Shown here one piece after another: positions 50,237 to 57,907 of a stretch of DNA of 64,000 nt. The notes beneath the pieces were generated by a model, which did not search any database, was not told the DNA's origin, and was given only the letters and a program-made list of their open reading frames with translations. Each line of letters begins with the position of its first letter. Position 1 is the stretch's first letter. Origin of the DNA: Candidatus Microgenomates bacterium (GTDB taxonomy: Bacteria; Patescibacteriota; Microgenomatia; UBA1406; HO2-37-13b); the NCBI GenBank assembly GCA_025449735.1, contig JANWIV010000003.1:124001-188000 (forward strand), given 5' to 3'. The position numbers and the translations under genes were made by a program.

Positions 50237-53200
50237 TCAATCTTCTTTCTCTTCTTCCATGGCTTTTTTGGCTAACTGGAGTAGCAGTATTGTAAGTGCC
50301 AGAAATGCTATCGATGGCCCAGCTTCTAACAAACCATATTTAAAGCTGTCTGCCCCTACCGCTTTTTCTATTCTTTCGTTATTCCATTTTTGATGTCTTT
50401 CTTCCGAACCCAAGAATCCCATTTCCATCGCATGATGAAGATGTTGCCTGATTTTTTCTGTCTTCCAAGTCATCGCATCATTACCAACATACATTTGTGA
50501 TAGCGATATTTTTGATCCTAATCCTCTACCCGTAATAAAATTGAAAGGGAATGGAAAACGCGCTTTATAATTCTCTTGAAAAAAACGGGTTACAACAGTA
50601 GCTAAAAAGGAGTTCAACTTATACATTTCATCTTCGCCAATAATATCTTTAAGCTTTACCACTTCGGCATAAAGCTCAAATATGCCATCTTCCTTGCCAC
50701 TTGCTGCCGCCGCCTTAAGTACCTCGGGTAAAGTGCCAACTTTGTCAATCACTTCATTCCAGTGGGCGCTATCGCCAAGAACTCTTTTCAATACATCCGG
50801 CCCCAACTCGTCGAGATTGCTTAGGAAAGGCAGAAGGGCCATTTCATTTGTTGATGGTATGAATTTATTTTGCTCATAATTTGACCACCTGTTGGCAGCT
50901 GTGTAGAAGAATTTCTTGTCTCCGAGCCGATTGCGATCTGTCTCACCATTATCTGCAAAATTTTCATTTAAACCCTCGAAATGAGTGTTAAGACCGCTAC
51001 TTCCAAAAAATAACTCTCGTATTTTTTGACCATGTTCATCTGTATCAAGAATGTCACTAGCGGTCATTTTAGATCGGTCACTACCATCGGGTTTGTTTCT
51101 CACTCTAGTGAAAGCATTACCTAATGTAATATTAAGCGAATGCAAAGCCGCCTCTCTATCAATTGCGCCTTCGATTTTGCGATCGGTTCTGGCAACTTCC
51201 TTGTCAAATTGAGGCTGTTTAAATAAATTGTGATAGGTTTCTGCAATTTTCTTAAGATGCGGGACATTTGATTCTCCCCAATTTTTAGCAAGTTCTCCTC
51301 GATATTTATCTTTATTAATCTTCCAACCCTTTACTTCATCAGCATGAAGATTTGGTATCTTATCGGAAAAATAATATTCATAAGCTGTTAATTCCTGATA
51401 TCTTTCGACTTTAGGTTTTGATCTATCGACTGGATCAACATCAGTCAACCGAACTCTCACTACGCTACTAAGCTCAGGTTCGAGGCCAGAAAATACACTT
51501 AAAAATTCAAGCGGCGAGCGATCAAGGAGGGCTTTAAAATGCATTCCTTTGAATACTATCTCCTTTTCCTCTTTAAATTCCTCTTTTGGGATCGAATGTC
51601 CACTGTCATCATAAAATATTGGATCTTTATTGCTCTTTGAATATTTTTTGACTTCCTCTTTTATACGTTCATGATCAAAATACCATCGAGACATAACTCC
51701 AATTTCCTGAGATAAATTTTCATATGTGTCGGCCCAATTTTCGTCGACACCGGAGTTAAATTTCTCTTTATACCAATTCTTCAACGAATCAATGCGCCAA
51801 CCACCTCGAGAAAAAAAGCCACCGAGTGAAAATTCCCGTAGCAATTCTCGAAATGTATTTTCACCTTCGGCAAAATAGACGTCAGTGACTTCCTTTTGCC
51901 ACTTTGCCCGTACTTCATCGTCTTTTTCGTGGACGGCTTGATATAGTTTTTCTGGAACCCAACCTTTTCTTATTCTTTTTCTTAAGGTTCCTTTTTCTTT
52001 TTCTAGTTTTATTGGTATCCCAAAAATTGTCGGCGTTCGGGTAGTGCCAATTTCGCCTCCCCTTCCCAATCCCCATTTATGCCGAGCACTAGTATATTGC
52101 GCATAACCAGGTTGACCCTTGTAGTGTTCAGCTGCATCAGAACTACCTAAAACCTCACCGAAACGAAGCGTCGCCATTTGTATTCCCATACCAATCGTCA
52201 TTGCTCGATTAATTTCCCATGAATCAACACTGCTATAAAGTTTTCTCATCTCCTCAGGAGTATTGGGATCTTCAGCCAGCACTTTCAGTCTTGCTCTAAC
52301 AACATCTTTAAGTCTTTCGTAATCCTTATTGAGCAGTCTTTTGCCAGTTTCAGGATCAAATTTAACCATAAAAAGGTCGGGTGGCAATTTGTTGCCTTCC
52401 ATGTTCTTCCTGATGTCGACATTGCGAATAAATTCTGCCATTACAATCTCGATTAGTTCTTTTTGATACCCCTGGGCCACCATACCGATTTTAAACGCGG
52501 GGAATTTCATCATATATTCCGCCAGTTTATCTGGCGGTACTTGTCCCAAAAGAATCGCTTTTCTCATTTCATGAAACATTTGACGCATATCAATCTCATT
52601 ATCCATTTCCGGCACAATGTCTCTCGTAAAAAATTCTCTAAAATCATCTAGAGTGCTCTTAGGATCGACCGCATTTTCAAACGCTCTTCTTTCAATTTCA
52701 AGTTTAAGTCGACCACTCATACCCAACTTTAAGATTTTATTTCGAATATGTCTTTCAATTTGTCCTTCAAAATATGAATTATATGCCGATTGCCAATCGA
52801 CATCTGGGTTGGAACTAGCGCTCTGAAGTAGTTTATTTACTGCACTATACATCGCTTTTGTCATTTCATCTTTTGCTCCTTGCCTCAGACTACCGTCAGA
52901 ATCGAAATACTGATCCATATTTTCAATCAAATACTCATCATTAAAAATTTTTAGATCCCCTGGCAAAATCCCATATTCCTCTAGATCCCTAGCGATTCGA
53001 GCATCAGCATCAGTACCAAATTTAGCCTGATGAGCAAATATTAAAGTTTCAACTTTTTGCCTATCCCACCCTAGTACATCAATAAGTCCATTGGCATTTT
53101 GATCCCAAAGCAATTGAGAAGTTAGTTCTCTAAATTTATCTCCCTCATCTTCTTTTTTGCTACTAGTAATAAGTTCTAATTCATCTTTAAAAAGAGCATA

Positions 53201-53872
53201 TAATTTATCTACATCTATTTCTTTTGCAGTTTTACCCTTTACAAGTTTTTTATATGCTTCCTCTTCCTCATCTTCTCCTTCAGCTCCATTTTCGGGAGTG
53301 TCTGCTGGAGGGGGGCTTTCTGGTGGGCGGCCACCGCCTGCATCATCGCCGGTTGGTGGTTCATCAACTGTTTGACCGCCGTTTTCCGGTAGACTGGCGA
53401 TTACCTCATCTATGGCGCTTGCCGCCTCGGCTTTACCTTGATCTCTAAGATGATCTTTTAATTGAGAAAGTGACTGTTTAAGATTGTCTGCAGTTTGGCT
53501 CTCGGTTTGAGAGCGTGAAATTTCATAAACCAATGGCGCGACAAGTGCCGCTACTTCTGGATCCATTACCTCTGTCGCAATAAGAAGACTTTTTAAGACA
53601 TGTTGACTCGCCTCGGGATGTCTGTCATAAGCTTCATGTTTGGCCGCAGTTAACACTCTTATTGCCGCATCAGCAAGTTCTTCAGGTTTTGTGGCTGCCC
53701 GTTTTAAGGTATTGCCAAGATCGAGCACCAGCATATTACCAAAGGCTCGCTTGCGTTGCAACTTTACCGGCTCCGATCCGGCTTGGCCTTCAATGCGACC
53801 AAAATTGATATCGACTTCAGATCGAACCTGCGAGTATCGAGATGGTGATGGTCCTTCGCCAATCTCAGCCAT
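50237..53872 (-). CDS. 1211-aa orphan protein with C-terminal membrane anchor
   Basis: 1211 aa, no family recognised. Residues 1-150 are helical, ~155-205 a low-complexity Pro/Gly/Glu linker, ~210-1175 a large, mostly helical charged region, ~1180-1203 a single C-terminal membrane helix followed by 'KKAMEEEKED'. It has no signal peptide, so the bulk should stay in the cytosol attached to the membrane. The Lys/Glu-rich composition suggests a long scaffold. It starts 1 nt from the small membrane protein gene upstream and ends 29 nt before the pilin start, so the three form one unit. It may be a scaffold or substrate of the apparatus. Confidence 0.65.
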   Translation of the reverse strand: MAEIGEGPSPSRYSQVRSEVDINFGRIEGQAGSEPVKLQRKRAFGNMLVLDLGNTLKRAATKPEELADAAIRVLTAAKHEAYDRHPEASQHVLKSLLIATEVMDPEVAALVAPLVYEISRSQTESQTADNLKQSLSQLKDHLRDQGKAEAASAIDEVIASLPENGGQTVDEPPTGDDAGGGRPPESPPPADTPENGAEGEDEEEEAYKKLVKGKTAKEIDVDKLYALFKDELELITSSKKEDEGDKFRELTSQLLWDQNANGLIDVLGWDRQKVETLIFAHQAKFGTDADARIARDLEEYGILPGDLKIFNDEYLIENMDQYFDSDGSLRQGAKDEMTKAMYSAVNKLLQSASSNPDVDWQSAYNSYFEGQIERHIRNKILKLGMSGRLKLEIERRAFENAVDPKSTLDDFREFFTRDIVPEMDNEIDMRQMFHEMRKAILLGQVPPDKLAEYMMKFPAFKIGMVAQGYQKELIEIVMAEFIRNVDIRKNMEGNKLPPDLFMVKFDPETGKRLLNKDYERLKDVVRARLKVLAEDPNTPEEMRKLYSSVDSWEINRAMTIGMGIQMATLRFGEVLGSSDAAEHYKGQPGYAQYTSARHKWGLGRGGEIGTTRTPTIFGIPIKLEKEKGTLRKRIRKGWVPEKLYQAVHEKDDEVRAKWQKEVTDVYFAEGENTFRELLREFSLGGFFSRGGWRIDSLKNWYKEKFNSGVDENWADTYENLSQEIGVMSRWYFDHERIKEEVKKYSKSNKDPIFYDDSGHSIPKEEFKEEKEIVFKGMHFKALLDRSPLEFLSVFSGLEPELSSVVRVRLTDVDPVDRSKPKVERYQELTAYEYYFSDKIPNLHADEVKGWKINKDKYRGELAKNWGESNVPHLKKIAETYHNLFKQPQFDKEVARTDRKIEGAIDREAALHSLNITLGNAFTRVRNKPDGSDRSKMTASDILDTDEHGQKIRELFFGSSGLNTHFEGLNENFADNGETDRNRLGDKKFFYTAANRWSNYEQNKFIPSTNEMALLPFLSNLDELGPDVLKRVLGDSAHWNEVIDKVGTLPEVLKAAAASGKEDGIFELYAEVVKLKDIIGEDEMYKLNSFLATVVTRFFQENYKARFPFPFNFITGRGLGSKISLSQMYVGNDAMTWKTEKIRQHLHHAMEMGFLGSEERHQKWNNERIEKAVGADSFKYGLLEAGPSIAFLALTILLLQLAKKAMEEEKED

Positions 53873-53873
53873 G

Positions 53874-54089
53874 TTATTTGCGAGTCTTCAACTGATAACC
53901 CAAAGTCGTCATAAATAAGCTTGCGGTAAGGCTACCATTGCGCAGGAAACCAACTAAATCGGTGCAGTTGAGACAGCTGGGGCGGGTCAAAAAATAAACC
54001 AAGGAATCGAAGGCGGCTAAAAAGGGGAGAGTTAGGATTAGCGCCGCTAAGGCGAGTACTCTGCCGTAATGGGTTTTTATAAAACTCAT
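53874..54089 (-). CDS. Small two-helix membrane protein, 71 aa
   Basis: Start at 54089 (MSFIKTHYG) because TACAAT (54096-54101) ends 6 nt before it; the ORF's longer start is rejected. Two helices (~10-30 and ~50-65) flank a short loop with two Cys ('RPSCLNCTDL'). It precedes the 1211-aa gene by 1 nt and may be its membrane partner. The two-helix shape resembles VirB2-type pilins, but this is weak. Confidence 0.6.
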   Translation of the reverse strand: MSFIKTHYGRVLALAALILTLPFLAAFDSLVYFLTRPSCLNCTDLVGFLRNGSLTASLFMTTLGYQLKTRK

Positions 54090-54152
54090 ATAAGCATTGT
54101 AACTTAAGGGATTATACCATACAAGACTACATTTGTAAAGAACTATAGGATA

Positions 54153-54297
54153 AATAATCAAGATACAAGAAGCAAGATACAAACAAATTCCAATAAACAA
54201 TAACCAATTAATTTTTGAGATTTGTAAGTTGAAGATTGTTTGCCTGCCTGTCGGCAGACAGGTTTCTTGTGAGTTGTTACTTGTTACTTGAAGAAGG
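54153..54297. repeat. Dispersed inverted repeat of the CAAGAAACAA / TTGTTTCTTG family, copy 3
   Basis: About 145 bp with CAAGATACAAGAAGCAAGAT on the left, GTTACTTGTTACTTGAAG on the right and the CCTGCCTGTCGGCAGACAGG palindrome inside. It ends 12 bp from the stop codon of the jag gene. Confidence 0.75.
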
Positions 54298-54308
54298 TCT
54301 CTATTGGG

Positions 54309-54773
54309 TTATTTTTTATTCTCCTTCTTCTCAATGACTAGTGTTCTGTCGGCTCCTTCTCCTTCAGAATAGGAGGTTAGCTCGGAGAAATTGGTGGCAA
54401 TATATTCATGAATGACGCGACGCTCAAATGGAGAGAATGATTTTAAAGTCGCCGCTCTTGATTCTTCCATGACGCGCTTCCCGACATTGTCAGCGATCCC
54501 CTCAAGTCGTGTCTTCTGGGTTGAGCGATAATCATTGATATCAACCAAGACATCTATTTTGCGCTCCAATTGTCGATAGAGAATAACGGAAATAAGTCGC
54601 TGGATTGAAGACAAAGTCATCGCGTGATGACCAATCAAAATCGCTGGGTCCTCTTCGGTTGTCAACTTAATAAGATAAAGCTCGTCTTGCTTTTCAATCT
54701 CGACATTAACGCCAAAATCAAGTTTTTCAAAAAACTCCAATATTATTTTTTTGACTTCATTTTGATCGCTCAT
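54309..54773 (-). CDS. Jag/KhpB-like RNA-binding protein (KH + R3H), short form
   Basis: 154 aa from the ATG at 54773. KH domain (~10-90) with 'PAILIGHHAMTLSSIQRLIS', where the usual GxxG is 'GHHA', and an R3H domain (~90-150) with 'SPFERRVIHEYIAT'. The Jag N-domain seen in many bacteria is missing. KhpB/Jag binds RNA and is tied to cell-elongation control; it is normally encoded next to yidC. Here it overlaps yidC by 17 nt. A degenerate KH loop may weaken RNA binding. Confidence 0.85.
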   Translation of the reverse strand: MSDQNEVKKIILEFFEKLDFGVNVEIEKQDELYLIKLTTEEDPAILIGHHAMTLSSIQRLISVILYRQLERKIDVLVDINDYRSTQKTRLEGIADNVGKRVMEESRAATLKSFSPFERRVIHEYIATNFSELTSYSEGEGADRTLVIEKKENKK

Positions 54774-55545
54774 GCTGTTTTTGTTGAATAATGCTGATAA
54801 CGGAGAAGGTATTCCAATAAAGAGACAAACCAACTGGCAAAATGTAGGCGAAGTATCCGATCATTAGGGGGAAAAGATAACGCATTTGAGTTGCCATCGC
54901 TGTCTGCATGTCGGATTGATTTTTTTTATCCCCTTCAACCTTCTTGGTTTTTGGCAAAGTCGCTTGCGCCTGAAAATATTGCAATACTCCAGTAATCACT
55001 GGAATCGCTAAATAAATAGTCCCATATTGACTGAAATGACTTGGCGCCACCGCTAGATTAATCCCAAAAAACATCGGATCAATTGTCGTCACTTTAAGAA
55101 AATCAGCATAGACGATTTTATTAACCCGATCAGCAATTGTAGCCAAACTCTTACCTTTACTACTATCAAGGAAAAATAAAAGCACTCGATAAAGAGCAAT
55201 AAATACTGGGATTTGAACTATCGCAAATAGGCACCCTGCCGCGGGATTAATTCCGGTTTCTTGGTAAAGTTTTAATTGCTCTTTCTGAAGCGTCGCTTTA
55301 TCATCTTTGTGTTTTGTCGTCAGCTCATCAAGCCTGGGTCTGAGTTCCTCCATTTTTTTGGCGAGAAGCATTTGCCTGCTATAAAAAGGGTTGAGCAGCG
55401 CTCGAATGACGATGGTTAGGATGATAATTGATAAACCAAACGCCCCAGGGATACCAAGATTTAATAATCCTTGATAAAAAAATAACAAAATATTGATAAT
55501 TGGATGAAGGAGCACGGTATCAAAAATTTGAATGATGGGTCCCAT
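54757..55545 (-). CDS. yidC: Membrane protein insertase YidC/OxaA
   Basis: 262 aa, the short Gram-positive-type form without the large periplasmic domain. Five membrane helices; 'GAFGLSIIILTIVIRALLNPFY' holds the conserved Arg in the first core helix, and 'INPAAGCLFAIVQIPVFIALYRVL' is the signature segment. It inserts membrane proteins, alone or with SecYEG. It lies 6 nt after rpmH; rnpA, which normally stands between, is missing. Confidence 0.95.
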   Translation of the reverse strand: MGPIIQIFDTVLLHPIINILLFFYQGLLNLGIPGAFGLSIIILTIVIRALLNPFYSRQMLLAKKMEELRPRLDELTTKHKDDKATLQKEQLKLYQETGINPAAGCLFAIVQIPVFIALYRVLLFFLDSSKGKSLATIADRVNKIVYADFLKVTTIDPMFFGINLAVAPSHFSQYGTIYLAIPVITGVLQYFQAQATLPKTKKVEGDKKNQSDMQTAMATQMRYLFPLMIGYFAYILPVGLSLYWNTFSVISIIQQKQHERSK

Positions 55546-55551
55546 ATATTT

Positions 55552-55689
55552 TTAGGCAGTAAGTACATGACGAGAGCGAGCTCGACGACGTTTTAATACG
55601 AGTCTTCCGGTGGCAGAGGAGATGCGTGCTCGAAAACCATGAGTTTTCGCTCGTTTACCTTTTTTTGGTTGAAATGTTCTTTTTGTCAT
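55552..55689 (-). CDS. rpmH: 50S ribosomal protein L34 (not in the ORF track)
   Basis: 45 aa: begins '[20 protein letters not shown]' and continues with the Arg-rich tail '[18 protein letters not shown]', an unmistakable L34. Normal length. It lies 4 nt after valS and 6 nt before yidC in one operon. In most bacteria rpmH is followed by rnpA and preceded by dnaA near the origin; neither is present here. Confidence 0.97.
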   Translation of the reverse strand: MTKRTFQPKKGKRAKTHGFRARISSATGRLVLKRRRARSRHVLTA

Positions 55690-55693
55690 ATTT

Positions 55694-57892
55694 TTATATT
55701 CTTTCATTTAATATTGAACTCTCTTCTCCCTTAATTTCTTTCCAAACTGCTTCAGTTACAAAAGGCATAAATGGATGAAATAGTATCAGTAAATTCAAAT
55801 ATACCGATTCAAGCTCTCGATAAGCCTCTATATTACCAGATATAACCGCATCTTTCAACTCTTCTATGTAATAATCAGCGAAACGATGCCAAATAAATTC
55901 ATAAAGTCGATCAAAAGCAGTTGAGAATCGATATTGCTCCATATCAGTCATATATTGCTTTTTTACCTCGTTATATTCTTTTTGCAGGCTCTCAATTGTC
56001 ATCCTGGCCGAGTCTAACTCGGCTTTGCTTGCCTGCCACGTTTGACGTGGACCAGGATCTTTTTTGTTTAAGATTCTGGAGTCGCTACTCTCCCCAGAAT
56101 GACGCGAAGGTGCAGAATCTCGGTTTGTTAACAAAAACCGACCCACATTCCAAATTTTATTAGCAAAGTTTCGCATGGCGCGCACCTTATCTTCTGCAAG
56201 GTTGACAATACCACCTTGACCAACCCCAAATAATAAAGAAGCACGAAAGGCATCGGCACCATACTTATCAATAAGCTCGACTGGATTGACAACATTGCCG
56301 CGGCTTTTGCTCATTTTCTTTCCCTTTGAGTCCGCCACCATCGACCATAAATAGACATCTTTGAAAGGTACTTTATCATATCGATACAGCGAGAAAAGAA
56401 TCATACGAGATATCCAAAATTTGAGAATATCAGAAAGCGTCCCCATAAAATCTGTGGGAAAATGAGTCTTAAACTCTTGTTCTTTTAAAGTAAATAGGGG
56501 CCATTGACCAGAAGAAAACCAGGTATCAAAAGTATCAGTATCTTGAGTTATATCAGGATTCTTTAATAATTCCTTTTGTTTTTCTTCATCTATTTCGATT
56601 GTCCATTTATTTTCCTTTTTATGATAAAAGGCAGGAATTCGAATCCCCCAAACAATTTGTCTGCTGATTGGCCAATCATGCATCACCTCAAGCCAATCGA
56701 GCATTTGTTTTTTATATTTCTTAGGCGTAAACTTTACTTCATCTTTTTTTACCGCTTCAATAACTGATTTTTTTAAAGTTTCGACTTTTATATACCAATT
56801 AGGTATTGTCAAAGGTTCAAGGTCACGACCACATTTATAACAAGTAGCCACTGAGTGAACATATTCCTTGTCAATTTTTACCATCAGTCCTTTATCTTGA
56901 AGATCGTGCGCTACTTTTTCGCGCGCCACTCTAACTTTAAGTCCTGCATAAGGACCAGCAATCTCTGTTAGTCGACCGTCTCTACCAATTACTTGCTTTA
57001 TTTCAAGACTGTGCCGCCTCCCCATTTCAAAGTCATTTGGATCATGAGCTGGAGTTACTTTTACAACCCCAGTGCCAAAATCGGGATTAACATATTCATC
57101 AGCAATTACTTTTAGCTTAAATTTATCAAGCAAACCATCCACTTCTACCTCTTTGCCGACCCACTGCTTATATCTTGAATCTTTTGGGTTTACAGCGATC
57201 GCGGTATCGCCAAATTTCGTCTCTGGTCTAACGGTCGCCAATGTAAAGGGACCGTATTTTATGTAATAAAGAGGATCCTTTCTCTCAACATACTTTATTT
57301 CAAGCTCCGCCAATGAAGTACCATCATGGGTACAATAATTGACGATATATTCGTCGCGATATACAAACCCATCCTCAACTAATTTTTTAAATGTCTCTTG
57401 TACGAAAAGGACCACACGATCATCAAGGGTAAATACGCTCCGTTCCCAATCCGCTAAAAATCCCAATTTTTTAAATTGTTCAAAAATAAGACCTGAATTT
57501 TCTTTTACAAATTTAAAAATGTCTTTGTACAAAGCGTCTCGTTCAAAATCAAATCGAGATTTACCTTGTTTTGCAAGATGTTTTTCATAGACATACTGAG
57601 TCTCAAATCCAGCATGATCGAGTCCTGGAATCCATAAACTTGCCATTCCATTAAGTCTTTTGAAGCGAATCATAATATCGTCAATGGTATACATACCATG
57701 ACCAGCATGAAGTGAGGCGTTGGCATTTGGTGGTGGCATTAATATTGTATATGGCTCGCCACTAGTTGGTCTTAGGTAGCCATTACTCTCCCAAAAATCA
57801 TAGATTTTTTTTTCATGATCGCTTGGGACAAATTTTGTATCCATATCAAGCTCAATACTATCACCTCCACCTTGATTTTTCAATCTAAACAT
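55694..57892 (-). CDS. valS: Valyl-tRNA synthetase
   Basis: 732 aa, shorter than the ~880-950 typical, without the C-terminal coiled coil. Class I signatures are '[10 protein letters not shown]' (HIGH) and 'KKMSKSRGN' (KMSKS, ~530); the editing domain shows '[17 protein letters not shown]' (~220). 'CYKCGRDL' hints at a zinc knuckle. Residues ~597-632, between the catalytic core and the anticodon-binding helices, are encoded by a 108-bp palindromic repeat kept in frame, replacing a short variable loop of relatives. It charges tRNA-Val. Start at 57892 (TATACA 7 nt upstream); MDTKF at 57844 is an alternative. First gene of valS-rpmH-yidC-jag. Confidence 0.93.
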   Translation of the reverse strand: MFRLKNQGGGDSIELDMDTKFVPSDHEKKIYDFWESNGYLRPTSGEPYTILMPPPNANASLHAGHGMYTIDDIMIRFKRLNGMASLWIPGLDHAGFETQYVYEKHLAKQGKSRFDFERDALYKDIFKFVKENSGLIFEQFKKLGFLADWERSVFTLDDRVVLFVQETFKKLVEDGFVYRDEYIVNYCTHDGTSLAELEIKYVERKDPLYYIKYGPFTLATVRPETKFGDTAIAVNPKDSRYKQWVGKEVEVDGLLDKFKLKVIADEYVNPDFGTGVVKVTPAHDPNDFEMGRRHSLEIKQVIGRDGRLTEIAGPYAGLKVRVAREKVAHDLQDKGLMVKIDKEYVHSVATCYKCGRDLEPLTIPNWYIKVETLKKSVIEAVKKDEVKFTPKKYKKQMLDWLEVMHDWPISRQIVWGIRIPAFYHKKENKWTIEIDEEKQKELLKNPDITQDTDTFDTWFSSGQWPLFTLKEQEFKTHFPTDFMGTLSDILKFWISRMILFSLYRYDKVPFKDVYLWSMVADSKGKKMSKSRGNVVNPVELIDKYGADAFRASLLFGVGQGGIVNLAEDKVRAMRNFANKIWNVGRFLLTNRDSAPSRHSGESSDSRILNKKDPGPRQTWQASKAELDSARMTIESLQKEYNEVKKQYMTDMEQYRFSTAFDRLYEFIWHRFADYYIEELKDAVISGNIEAYRELESVYLNLLILFHPFMPFVTEAVWKEIKGEESSILNERI
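55997..56104. repeat. 108-bp palindromic element inserted in frame within valS
   Basis: Ends TGTCATCCTGG and CCAGAATGACG are near-inverted copies. Two hairpins stand inside: GATTCTGG/CCAGAAT around GGAGTCGCTACTCTCC, and a compound one with CCACGT/ACGTGG and GCCGAGT/ACTCGGC. 108 bp = 36 codons, so the frame is kept and no stop is introduced. The outer ends and head-to-head layout match the intergenic element at 63833-63902. Confidence 0.85.
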
Positions 57893-57907
57893 ATTACTCT
57901 GTATAAC
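57893..57907. promoter_or_regulatory. Divergent start region of valS and the YYY-domain gene
   Basis: Only 15 nt separate the two start codons. TATACA (- strand, 57900-57905) ends 7 nt before the valS ATG; TATTAC (+ strand, 57892-57897) ends 10 nt before the ATG at 57908. The two -10 candidates lie side by side, so the promoters should compete. Confidence 0.45.
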
